Part shown: in pieces, positions 23,907-31,575 of the stretch
How the letters are laid out: each line of letters opens with the position of its first letter
Numbering within the stretch: position 1 is the stretch's first letter
Assembly (NCBI GenBank): GCA_045628865.1
Contig: JAZQQB010000069.1
Span: 1 to 33,126, forward strand
Direction of reading: 5' to 3'
DNA from: JAZQQB01 sp045628865
Lineage (GTDB): Bacteria > Bacillota > Clostridia > Lachnospirales > Lachnospiraceae
Length of the DNA: 33,126 nucleotides
Notes under the pieces: generated by a model
Told to the model about the DNA's origin: nothing
Databases searched by the model: none
The model's input: the letters and a program-made list of their open reading frames with translations, nothing else
Program-made: the position numbers and the translations under genes

Positions 23907-26231
23907 CTAGTCTTTGATCAATATATCTTCAAATCCGGCTTTTTCAACCAATGGTGTTCTCTCAGAATATATACCGCGAAGAGGTGCGCCCACCAGTGGG
24001 GATAAATCTGTGATATAGGTATCTCGAATATCCAAAATCTCTAAACTCTTTAAGCTCTTTAAGCACTCAATATTGGATAATGAATTATTTGGAATCATCA
24101 AATATTCAAGATTTGTAAAATTCTCGCAGATTCCGATAAAATCCTGCCATTCAATATCAACAGAATCACCCCAATTCCATGTATTATCATCCTTCAGATA
24201 ACAAAAGCGAACCTTTTCCATATTCATAAATGTGAGTGATTCATTCACCTCAAATCTGGTAAGATCAATTCCTCCTGAAGCGGAATACAAATTTAAATAT
24301 TTCAAATTCTCCATCTTAAATAAATCTGTCATATCACCAAATACGAAGGAATCATTCATATCCAAGTACTCCAAATTTGATAAACTCACAATGTCCTGTA
24401 TATTTTCATTTTCAAAGGAACAATTATAACAGGTTAATTTCTTTAAATTCGTCAATGCTCTTATTTGTGAAATGTCATCTGCTAAAATGTGATGTAGGGT
24501 CAGTTCTTCCAAATTCACCAAGCATTCTAAAGAATCTATATAGCCATAATCATGAATGGTAAGGCTACGAAGTTTTGTGCATTTGCTTAAATCCGGCATT
24601 GGAATATCAAAACTGCCATCAGATCCAATGATATGAAGTTCCTCTAAATTAGTCATATTACATACCAATGAGTACTCTGGAATCTTATAATTTTCAATCA
24701 TTACAAGTTTTGTCAGTTGGTTTTCATAAGCAGACAATGGTGAAATATCTACTACACTTGTTTCCTCCAAACCAAACTCTGTCAGATTTGGCATATTTTT
24801 TACAAATCCAATTTCTTTTAATTGTGAAGACTTAATGTACAATGCTTCAAGTTGAGTCATATTATACAATTCTGAAAAATCATCAAAACCTCCACTTGTT
24901 TCAAGAGTTAACTTCTTTATATTTCCCATCTTTGCAATCGTAGACATTCCCTTACTGCCGCTAATCTCTATGGATAATGTATGCAGGTTTGTAAATTGAA
25001 CCAAGTCTTCTACATACGATGTTCCACTATAGATACCTAATTCTTGAATCTTATCCACATTTACATATTCTGTTGGATTTCCGTCAAACTTGGCATAAAT
25101 AGTATCTAAGTCCCTTAAATTTGTTAAATACTTTGTTTGAATATAATCTGTTTCAATATCTATTTTCTGGATTTTCGGAAATATAGCGCATAAACCACCA
25201 TCAATCTTTTCAAAAGTGGTCATATACTCTTTTTCTGTTCCGTCGGAAAGAACATATCCAACCATTATATGACCATATCCATCCTTTTTCACAGATACTT
25301 CCAAAACCATTTCCAATTGCTCATCTGTCACCTCAGATGCTTTACAAGCAAATGCCTCCGTAATCAATTCCTCAATCATGGTTCCTTCTACAAGTGAAGT
25401 ATCTATGCTTTTAGCAATTGTAATGGATGAAGGAGTCTGGAATTCAGATGCATCCGAACTCTGTGCTGAGTCTTCCTGGACGTCATTTGATGTTATACTT
25501 CCCTGTTCCTTTCCACTTGACTGATTTTCATAAACATTATTTTTTCCCAAAGAATGTCCTATCCACAACACATTGATCATTCCATACAAAAAGAATGCTC
25601 CTATTATAGCTAGTATAATCAAAATTCTTTTTTTATGGCTCATATCCTTTGGCATCTCTGAAGGAGTTACATTATAAGAATTTGCTCCAACAGACAAAAA
25701 ATCATCATAATTGGAGAACGATTGATAATCCTCCATAGAATGATATGAATCTGATTTTTGGTAAGAATCTATGGCCTGGTATGCAGAGTCGAATGTAGTC
25801 AAATTCATTTCTTGAAAAGAATTCGAGGACTGATTCAATGAATCATATCTTGTTGCATCAAATTCTTGATATGAATTTAAAGACTGATTCGGTGAATCAT
25901 ACCTAGTTGCGTCAAATTCCTGATAGGGATTTAAAGACTGATTCGATGAATCATACCTGGTTGCGTCAAATTCCTGATAGGAATTTAAAGACTGATTCGA
26001 TGAGTCATACCTGGTTGCATCAAATTCCTGATAGGAATTTGATGACTGGTTAGATGAATTAAAACTAACTGCATCATATCCTTGATAAGAATTTGAGGAC
26101 CGAAACTCCGTAGGCATTTCCTCCCATGAATATGATTCCACCATATACTCGGCTTTGCAACTTTTGCAGATCATTCTATCATTCACTAATTCCAATTCAG
26201 CATTACAAATGGAGCATCTCTTCATCGACAT
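23907..26231 (-). CDS. Zinc-ribbon, tandem-repeat, LRR membrane protein
   Basis: The protein has 774 residues and an unusual modular layout. Residues 1-30 form a zinc ribbon (C6-x2-C9, C22-x2-C25). Residues 45-140 are about five copies of an 18-residue Ser/Asn/Gln/Tyr-rich repeat centred on SYQEFDATRYDSSNQS, followed by degenerate copies to about 180. Residues 202-224 form one membrane helix preceded by SHKKR, so the N-terminus should be cytoplasmic. Residues 225-375 form a Ser/Gln-rich stalk and a small domain. Residues from about 380 to the end are leucine-rich repeats of the L-x2-L-x-L type (NLHTLSIEI, NLEELTLHH, NLKYLNLYS, SLEILDIRD), ending in DLSPLVGAPL. AAAGGGG precedes the first ATG. 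The LRR face is probably extracellular and binds an unknown ligand. No catalytic domain was seen. Confidence 0.85.
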   Translation of the reverse strand: MSMKRCSICNAELELVNDRMICKSCKAEYMVESYSWEEMPTEFRSSNSYQGYDAVSFNSSNQSSNSYQEFDATRYDSSNQSLNSYQEFDATRYDSSNQSLNPYQEFDATRYDSPNQSLNSYQEFDATRYDSLNQSSNSFQEMNLTTFDSAYQAIDSYQKSDSYHSMEDYQSFSNYDDFLSVGANSYNVTPSEMPKDMSHKKRILIILAIIGAFFLYGMINVLWIGHSLGKNNVYENQSSGKEQGSITSNDVQEDSAQSSDASEFQTPSSITIAKSIDTSLVEGTMIEELITEAFACKASEVTDEQLEMVLEVSVKKDGYGHIMVGYVLSDGTEKEYMTTFEKIDGGLCAIFPKIQKIDIETDYIQTKYLTNLRDLDTIYAKFDGNPTEYVNVDKIQELGIYSGTSYVEDLVQFTNLHTLSIEISGSKGMSTIAKMGNIKKLTLETSGGFDDFSELYNMTQLEALYIKSSQLKEIGFVKNMPNLTEFGLEETSVVDISPLSAYENQLTKLVMIENYKIPEYSLVCNMTNLEELHIIGSDGSFDIPMPDLSKCTKLRSLTIHDYGYIDSLECLVNLEELTLHHILADDISQIRALTNLKKLTCYNCSFENENIQDIVSLSNLEYLDMNDSFVFGDMTDLFKMENLKYLNLYSASGGIDLTRFEVNESLTFMNMEKVRFCYLKDDNTWNWGDSVDIEWQDFIGICENFTNLEYLMIPNNSLSNIECLKSLKSLEILDIRDTYITDLSPLVGAPLRGIYSERTPLVEKAGFEDILIKD
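25828..26097 (-). repeat. Five tandem 54-bp repeats inside the LRR gene
   Basis: In-frame units start at 25828, 25882, 25936, 25990 and 26044. The middle units (25882-26043) are nearly identical; the outer ones are diverged. Each encodes 18 residues. The near-identity suggests recent expansion or slippage and predicts copy-number variation among strains. Confidence 0.9.
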
Positions 26232-26293
26232 ATTTTATCCCCTTTATCAATTTTATCTATGTAACTTTTATTTCTTCATTCTGTTTCTATATA

Positions 26294-26305
26294 GTTCGTA
26301 CGAAC
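26294..26305. promoter_or_regulatory. 12-base palindrome upstream of the LRR gene
   Basis: GTTCGTACGAAC is a perfect palindrome about 65 bases upstream of the LRR start codon and next to a TATATAG sequence. It could be an operator. It is the reverse arrangement of the LexA box (GAAC-N4-GTTC), so LexA is not supported. Confidence 0.35.
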
Positions 26306-26342
26306 CATAAAAGAAATATTTTTTGCTATTTTACCACAGAAG

Positions 26343-26377
26343 GAAAAAATGAGCCACCCACATATGTGGATGGCTCA
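26343..26377 (-). terminator. Terminator of the butyrate operon (after etfA)
   Basis: Minus strand: TGAGCCATCCACAT/ATGTGGGTGGCTCA (13-14 bp, one wobble), followed by six T (26344-26349). It ends the thl-crt-hbd-bcd-etfB-etfA transcript, 25 bases after etfA. Confidence 0.85.
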
Positions 26378-26401
26378 AAAATTCATTTTAAAAAATGATT
26401 C

Positions 26402-27439
26402 TTATTTTAATTCAGCTTTTAACTGTGCTGTTAAAGCTGGAAGGATCTTGTTAAGATCTCCAACGATACCATAATCAGCAACATCAAAAATTGGAGCTGT
26501 TTCATCTTTGTTGATAGCGATGATGATATCAGATTCTTCCATACCAGCTACGTGCTGGATAGCACCTGAAATACCGATTGCAAAGTATACGTTAGGTCTT
26601 ACAGTCTTACCTGTCTGTCCAACCTGTAAATCTTTTGGTAACCAACCATTATCAACACAAGCACGTGAACATGATACTGTACCACCGATTACTTCTGCTA
26701 AATCTTCAAGAAGTTTGAAGTTCTCTTTAGAACCAACACCACGACCACCAGATACTAAAATCTTAGCATCCATGATATCTACTGTTTCATTTAATGATTT
26801 AACAACTTCAAGGATTTCAACATACTTGTTGTCTGGTGTAAATCCTGGATTGAATTCGATAACTTCTGCTTTGTTAGCATCGTTTCTTTCAAGCTTCTGC
26901 ATAACACCTGGACGTACAGTTGCCATCTGTGGACGGAACTCTGGACAAGCGATTGTTGCGATTGTGTTTCCACCGAAAGCTGGACGAGTCATTAATAACT
27001 GGTTGTGTTTCTGCTCTTTTCCTGGCATTGGGTTGATTGGGAAATCACCAATTTCAAGAAGTGTACAGTCAGCTGTTAAACCTGTATGTACTCTAGCTGA
27101 AACTCTAGGACCAAGATCACGTCCGATAGCTGTTGCACCAACTAACATGATTTCTGGTTTGAATTCATTAATTACAGAAGCTAATGCATGTGCATATGGC
27201 TCTGTTCTGTATTCTTTACATTCTGGATCATCTACAACGATAACTCTGTCAGCACCATATGCTGCAAGTTCATCTACAAGACCTTTTACATCACTACCAA
27301 TTAAGACAGCTGTAACTTTTTCATTTAATTTCTCTGCGAGTCTTTTACCTTCACCGATCAATTCTAAAGCGATTCCGCTTACTGTGTTATCAACCTGCTG
27401 AGCGAAGACATACACGCCTTTATATTCTTCTAAATTCAT
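26402..27439 (-). CDS. etfA: Electron transfer flavoprotein alpha subunit
   Basis: EtfA carries the structural FAD of the Bcd-EtfAB complex that couples crotonyl-CoA reduction to ferredoxin reduction by electron bifurcation. The 345-residue protein has an N-terminal nucleotide-binding-like domain (GADRVIVVDDPEC, LVGATAIGRDLGPRVSAR). Its C-terminal FAD domain has VSGGRGVGSKENF, GGTVSCSRACVDNGWLP, QVGQTGKTVRPNVYFAIGIS and GAIQHVAGME. It has GGAGG 7 bases before the ATG and lies 38 bases after etfB. It is the last gene of the operon. Confidence 0.95.
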   Translation of the reverse strand: MNLEEYKGVYVFAQQVDNTVSGIALELIGEGKRLAEKLNEKVTAVLIGSDVKGLVDELAAYGADRVIVVDDPECKEYRTEPYAHALASVINEFKPEIMLVGATAIGRDLGPRVSARVHTGLTADCTLLEIGDFPINPMPGKEQKHNQLLMTRPAFGGNTIATIACPEFRPQMATVRPGVMQKLERNDANKAEVIEFNPGFTPDNKYVEILEVVKSLNETVDIMDAKILVSGGRGVGSKENFKLLEDLAEVIGGTVSCSRACVDNGWLPKDLQVGQTGKTVRPNVYFAIGISGAIQHVAGMEESDIIIAINKDETAPIFDVADYGIVGDLNKILPALTAQLKAELK

Positions 27440-27477
27440 GGTTAACCTCCAAATAATTTACTCATGTATATAATCTA

Positions 27478-28260
27478 CTAGATTACGTGTTTCTCTTTTA
27501 ATTTGCTCATGATATATTCTACAGATTCAGCTGGATCTAAAGTAACTTTTTCTCCTGCACCTTTACGAACTTTATCAGAAGCTTTTGCGATCTGTGTTGG
27601 AGATCCCTTCAAACCAAGGTTAGAATCTTCTACATCCTTAAGGTCTGCTCTTCCCCATACAGTGATTTCTTTTGCGTATGCATCAAAAATTCCACCTGGA
27701 GTCATATATCTTGGCTCATTTAATTCAGCTAATGCTGTTACCAAACATGGCATCTGAGCTTTTAATACATGATATCTGTCATCATACTGACGTTCAACGA
27801 TTACGCTGTTTCCTTCAACTTTGATGTTCTGTGCGTAAGAAATTACTGGAATTCCTAAATGCTCAGAAATCTGAGGACCAACCTGTGCTGTATCACCATC
27901 GATAGCCTGCCGACCTGTAATGATTAAATCGTATTCAATGTTTCTTAAAGCACCAGCTAATGTCTGAGATGTTGCCCAAGTATCAGCACCACCAAGAACT
28001 CTATCTGTTACTAAGATACCGTTGTCGGCACCCATAGCCATAGCTTCACGTAAAACTTCTTCTGCCTTTGGAAGACCCATTGTTACAACTGTAACTTCTG
28101 CACCGTACTGATCTTTTAATCTTAATGCTGCTTCCAAACCAGCCTTATCATCTGGGTTCATGATTGTTAACATTGCGCCTCTGTCAAGTGTTCCGTCTGG
28201 ATTGAACTTAACGCCGCCCTTTGTATCAGGAACCTGTTTAATACAAACAACAATTTTCAT
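27478..28260 (-). CDS. etfB: Electron transfer flavoprotein beta subunit
   Basis: EtfB in bifurcating complexes binds the FAD at which NADH electrons are split between crotonyl-CoA and ferredoxin. The 260-residue protein begins MKIVVCIKQVPDTKGGVKF, with the typical IMNPDDKAGLEAALRL, VVTMGLPKAEEVLREAMAMG, IITGRQAIDGDTAQVGP and CLVTALAELNEPRYM segments. ATG at 28260 has GGAG upstream and matches the family start; an earlier in-frame ATG adds eight atypical residues. It ends in UAG. A 160-base structured spacer separates it from bcd. Confidence 0.95.
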   Translation of the reverse strand: MKIVVCIKQVPDTKGGVKFNPDGTLDRGAMLTIMNPDDKAGLEAALRLKDQYGAEVTVVTMGLPKAEEVLREAMAMGADNGILVTDRVLGGADTWATSQTLAGALRNIEYDLIITGRQAIDGDTAQVGPQISEHLGIPVISYAQNIKVEGNSVIVERQYDDRYHVLKAQMPCLVTALAELNEPRYMTPGGIFDAYAKEITVWGRADLKDVEDSNLGLKGSPTQIAKASDKVRKGAGEKVTLDPAESVEYIMSKLKEKHVI

Positions 28261-28301
28261 TGTATTTTCTCCTTTATTATTCAATATATTTCATTTATCG
28301 A

Positions 28302-28400
28302 CGCGCATTCAAAAATCTTCGATTTTTTCATTCGCGCGTTGCGCTACACCGCGCTCTGCTATGTCATCATTTCAAAAATTCAGCAAGCTGATTTTTGAAA
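28302..28400 (-). other. Two-hairpin structured spacer between bcd and etfB
   Basis: Two strong hairpins lie in the 28285-28421 spacer. The first is 28302-28338 (CGCGC...AAAAATC-TTC-GATTTTTT...GCGCG). The second is 28370-28400 (TTTCAAAAATTCAGC/GCTGATTTTTGAAA with one bulge). Between them is a GC-rich run unlike the surrounding A/T-rich DNA. There is no clean T-tract on the minus strand. It looks like an inserted palindromic unit or an mRNA processing/stability element that adjusts etfBA output. Confidence 0.55.
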
Positions 28401-28421
28401 TATTGCCATATCATGCACGTC

Positions 28422-29597
28422 TTACTTTAACAGATTCGCGGAAATAACCATACGCTGAACTTCACTTGTTCCTTCGTAAATTTCTGTGATCTTAGCATCA
28501 CGCATCATACGTTCTACTTCGTATTCTCTGATGTAACCATAACCACCAAATAACTGAACAGCTTTTGTTGTTACTTCCATAGCAACTTCTGCTGCAAGTA
28601 ATTTAGCCATAGCTGCTTCTACAGAGTAAGAAGTCTTATGATCTTTCTGATACTGAGCTTTTAACATAGCAGCTTTATAAACCATCAATTTAGCAGATTC
28701 AACCTTAGTAGCCATATCAGCTAACTGGAACTGTGTATTCTGCTGAGCAGCGATTGAACGACCAAACTGTTTTCTCTCTTTTGTATATTCGATAGTTCTT
28801 TCTAAAGCGCCTTCTGCAATACCAAGAGCCTGAGCAGCGATACCGATACGTCCACCATCAAGAGTGTGCATAGCGATTGGGAAACCTTTTCCTCTCTGTC
28901 CAAGTAATGCATCAGCTGGGATACGGCAATCTTCAAAGATTAATTCGTATGTAGCTGAACCACGGATACCCATTTTCTTTTCTTTTGTACCGAATGAGAA
29001 ACCTGGAGTTCCTTTTTCTACGATAAATGCAGAGAATTTCTTCTGTTTTCTGCCCTTCTTATCTTCAACGATATCTGTATAAGCAATGATGATATAGATA
29101 TCAGCTTCTTTACCATTTGTGATGAAGCATTTAGAACCATTTAAGATCCATTCGCCTGTAGCTTCGTCTAAAACAGCCTTTGTCTGAACACCCTGTGCAT
29201 CTGTACCAGCACCTGGCTCAGTTAAACCAAAAGCACCTAATTTTGTACCATTTGCTAATGGAACTAAATATTTCTGTTTCTGTTCTTCTGTACCATATGT
29301 CTGAATTGGATCAGCACAAAGTGATGTATGAGCAGAAACGATAACGCCTGTAGTACCACAAACTTTTGAAAGTTCTTCTACACACATAACATATGTTAAT
29401 GGATCAGCGCCCTGTCCGCCGTATTCTTTCTCTACTGGAATACCCATAAATCCATATTTCTGCATTTTCTTAACTGTTTCTGTTGGGAAATGCTCTGTTT
29501 CATCAACCTCAATTGCAAGAGGTTTTACTTCTTTTTCAGCAAATTCTTTGAATAAAGATCTTGCCATTTCATGCTGTTTGCTTAAAGTAAAATCCAT
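28422..29597 (-). CDS. bcd: Butyryl-CoA dehydrogenase (acyl-CoA dehydrogenase family)
   Basis: Bcd reduces crotonyl-CoA to butyryl-CoA with electrons from EtfAB. The 391-residue flavoprotein has GAFGLTEPGAGTDAQG (FAD/substrate region), KCFITNGKEADIYII, the long helical C-terminal half with RKQFGRSIAAQQNTQFQLAD, and IYEGTSEVQRM, where the Glu before Gly-Thr-Ser (about residue 375) is the catalytic base. FAD contacts QLFGGYGY are present. AAAGGAG precedes the ATG. The cluster order thl-crt-hbd-bcd-etfB-etfA makes the butyryl-CoA assignment firmer than sequence alone. Confidence 0.95.
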   Translation of the reverse strand: MDFTLSKQHEMARSLFKEFAEKEVKPLAIEVDETEHFPTETVKKMQKYGFMGIPVEKEYGGQGADPLTYVMCVEELSKVCGTTGVIVSAHTSLCADPIQTYGTEEQKQKYLVPLANGTKLGAFGLTEPGAGTDAQGVQTKAVLDEATGEWILNGSKCFITNGKEADIYIIIAYTDIVEDKKGRKQKKFSAFIVEKGTPGFSFGTKEKKMGIRGSATYELIFEDCRIPADALLGQRGKGFPIAMHTLDGGRIGIAAQALGIAEGALERTIEYTKERKQFGRSIAAQQNTQFQLADMATKVESAKLMVYKAAMLKAQYQKDHKTSYSVEAAMAKLLAAEVAMEVTTKAVQLFGGYGYIREYEVERMMRDAKITEIYEGTSEVQRMVISANLLK

Positions 29598-29629
29598 GAT
29601 TTAACTCTCCTTTGATATATAAATGATTA

Positions 29630-29660
29630 TAGTTTGTTCAGGAAATTCCTGAACAAACTA
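29630..29660 (-). other. Perfect 15-bp hairpin between hbd and bcd
   Basis: TAGTTTGTTCAGGAA and its exact complement TTCCTGAACAAACTA are separated by one base. The element lies 14 bases after the hbd stop and 32 bases before bcd. No T-run follows on the minus strand, so it is more likely an intercistronic stabiliser or processing site than a terminator. Confidence 0.7.
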
Positions 29661-29674
29661 ATAAATTTTATGAA

Positions 29675-30547
29675 TTACTGAGCGTCTACTGGTGTTTTTG
29701 TACGGTCAGCATTGTAGATGTAGAAACCTTTACCAGATTTGCAACCAAGGTTACCACCACGTACCATTTTACGAAGTAATGGACATGCACGATATTTGCT
29801 ATCGCCTGTTTCATTGTAAAGAACATCCATAATAGCAAGACAGATATCTAAACCGATGAAATCACCTAACTCTAATGGTCCCATTGGGTGATTAGCACCA
29901 AGCTTCATAGCTGCATCAATACCAGCTACATCTGAAACGCCTTCCATTTTGATGAAAGCAGCTTCATTGATCATTGCTATTAAGATTCTGTTTACTACGA
30001 AACCAGCAGCTTCGTTAACCTGTACTGGTGTTTTTCCAATTTCTTCAGAAATCTTCTTGATAGTTTCTACAGTTTCAGCTGGTGTATTAACACCTGCGAT
30101 TACTTCTACTAATTTCATACGATCAGCTGGATTGAAGAAATGCATACCGATCATAGGTCTTGTTAAACCATTACCAATCTCTGTGATTGATAATGAAGAT
30201 GTGTTTGAAGCAAAGATACATTCTGGTTTAGCAATTTTGTCTAATTCACCAAATGTTGTTTTCTTTACATTCATATCCTCAAATGCAGCTTCAACGATTA
30301 AATCGCAATCTGCACATAAGTCTTCTTTTAAACCTGGTGTAATGCTAGCTAAGATCTTATCAACAGCTTCCTGTGTCATCTTACCTTTTTCTACTAATTT
30401 AGCATAACCTTTAGCGATCTTATCTTTACCGCCTTCTGCCCATTCCTGTTTGATATCACAAAGTGCTACTTCGTATCCATCAACCATTGCGAATGCTTTT
30501 GCGATACCCTGTCCCATGGTACCTGCTCCAATAACTCCAACTTTCAT
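29675..30547 (-). CDS. hbd: 3-hydroxybutyryl-CoA dehydrogenase
   Basis: Hbd reduces acetoacetyl-CoA to 3-hydroxybutyryl-CoA with NAD(P)H. The 290-residue protein has the Rossmann start VGVIGAGTMGQGIA, CDLIVEAAFEDMNVK, FASNTSSLSITEI and the signature IGMHFFNPADRMKLVEVI with the catalytic His. The C-terminal domain has NRILIAMINEAAF and MGPLELGDFIGLD. AAAGGTAGG lies upstream of the ATG. It is 87 bases downstream of crt. Length and motifs are standard. Confidence 0.96.
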   Translation of the reverse strand: MKVGVIGAGTMGQGIAKAFAMVDGYEVALCDIKQEWAEGGKDKIAKGYAKLVEKGKMTQEAVDKILASITPGLKEDLCADCDLIVEAAFEDMNVKKTTFGELDKIAKPECIFASNTSSLSITEIGNGLTRPMIGMHFFNPADRMKLVEVIAGVNTPAETVETIKKISEEIGKTPVQVNEAAGFVVNRILIAMINEAAFIKMEGVSDVAGIDAAMKLGANHPMGPLELGDFIGLDICLAIMDVLYNETGDSKYRACPLLRKMVRGGNLGCKSGKGFYIYNADRTKTPVDAQ

Positions 30548-30634
30548 TTTGAGTCCTACCTTTCTTTTGATAAACTTTTTATACTCAATTCTATTTCCGG
30601 CATGATAATCACCCGGAGAGAACCAATCATTTTA

Positions 30635-31459
30635 TTAACAGTTCTTGAATGGCTCTTTTACTTTTTCTTTGTTCTTATCTAAGAAGAAAGCCATACCATA
30701 TTTCTGATCTTCTGTTTCAAAACAATCACCGAATAATTTCTCTTCGATTACAATTGCCTGATCCATATCTACTTCTAAACCATCGTTGATAGCTTTTTTA
30801 CAATTTCTAACAGCGATTGGTGCATTCTTGCAGATACCAGCTGCCATCTTCTCAGCTGTAGCCATTAAGTTAGCCTGTGCAGTAGCTACTACCTCACCAG
30901 CTTCATCTAATGTAGCCGAAACAACCTGGTTAACAAGACCAATTCTTAAAGCTTCATCAGCTTTGATATTTCTAGCTGTATAGATCATCTGCTTAGCCAT
31001 ACCAGCACCTACTAAACGAGCAAGTCTCTGTGTACCACCAAAACCTGGTGTGATTCCTAAACCTACTTCTGGCTGACCAAATACTGCATTATCAGAACAG
31101 ATTCTGATGTCACAGCTCATAGAGATTTCACATCCACCACCAAGTGCAAATCCATTGATTGCAGCGATTACTGGTAATGGGAATGTTTCTAATTTACGGA
31201 AAACATCGTTACCTTTCTTACCGAAAGCTTCACCTTCTGCTTTTGTTAATGTGCTCATTTCAGCGATATCAGCACCAGCTACAAAAGATTTCTCTCCTGC
31301 ACCTGTTAAGATCAAACAACGTACTGCATTTAAATCTACAGCATCAAGTGTTTCATTTAATTCATCTAAAACCTGAGAATTTAAAGCATTTAATGCCTTT
31401 GGACGGTTGATTGTGATAATACCAGTCTGTCCTTTTACTTCATATGTAATGAATTCCAT
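30635..31459 (-). CDS. crt: 3-hydroxybutyryl-CoA dehydratase (crotonase)
   Basis: Crt dehydrates 3-hydroxybutyryl-CoA to crotonyl-CoA. The 274-residue enoyl-CoA hydratase-family protein has NRPKALNALN, SFVAGADIAEM (oxyanion hole), AINGFALGGGCEISMSCDIR and PEVGLGITPGFGGTQRL. The last two contain the two catalytic Glu positions of the family. ATG at 31459 has GAAAGGAAG upstream; an earlier in-frame start adds 13 atypical residues. It is about 25 residues longer at the N- and C-ends than the shortest crotonases but otherwise normal. Confidence 0.95.
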   Translation of the reverse strand: MEFITYEVKGQTGIITINRPKALNALNSQVLDELNETLDAVDLNAVRCLILTGAGEKSFVAGADIAEMSTLTKAEGEAFGKKGNDVFRKLETFPLPVIAAINGFALGGGCEISMSCDIRICSDNAVFGQPEVGLGITPGFGGTQRLARLVGAGMAKQMIYTARNIKADEALRIGLVNQVVSATLDEAGEVVATAQANLMATAEKMAAGICKNAPIAVRNCKKAINDGLEVDMDQAIVIEEKLFGDCFETEDQKYGMAFFLDKNKEKVKEPFKNC

Positions 31460-31489
31460 AATGGGAACTTCCTTTCTATCTTTAATATA

Positions 31490-31560
31490 GGGTATCACTT
31501 ATGCGACAAGCCACCGAGGTAATAATACCCCGGTAGCTCAATTCCTTTTCAATGATACCC
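31490..31560 (-). other. Nested hairpins between thl and crt
   Basis: The inner 10-bp stem 31511-31520/31527-31536 (CTACCGGGGT/ACCTCGGTGG on the minus strand, with wobbles) is enclosed by an 8-bp inverted repeat GGGTATCA (31490-31497)/TGATACCC (31553-31560). No T-tract follows the inner stem. It lies just after the thl stop and is probably an mRNA stability or processing element separating thl from crt output. Confidence 0.55.
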
Positions 31561-31575
31561 GTTTATTCTATACTC

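Noticed and set aside
25828..26097. CRISPR-like repeat array
   Set aside because: The 54-bp units are contiguous, in frame and without unique spacers; they encode a protein repeat.
26294..26305. LexA/SOS box upstream of the LRR gene
   Set aside because: The palindrome is GTTC-N4-GAAC, the reverse of the LexA consensus GAAC-N4-GTTC.
26508..27401. Long plus-strand open frame of 297 codons opposite etfA
   Set aside because: It is exactly antisense to a clear etfA gene, has no family resemblance and low-complexity Ser/Thr/Pro composition; it is a shadow of codon use in the real gene.
29949..30407. Plus-strand open frame of 152 codons opposite hbd
   Set aside because: Antisense to hbd, without a ribosome binding site or recognisable domain.
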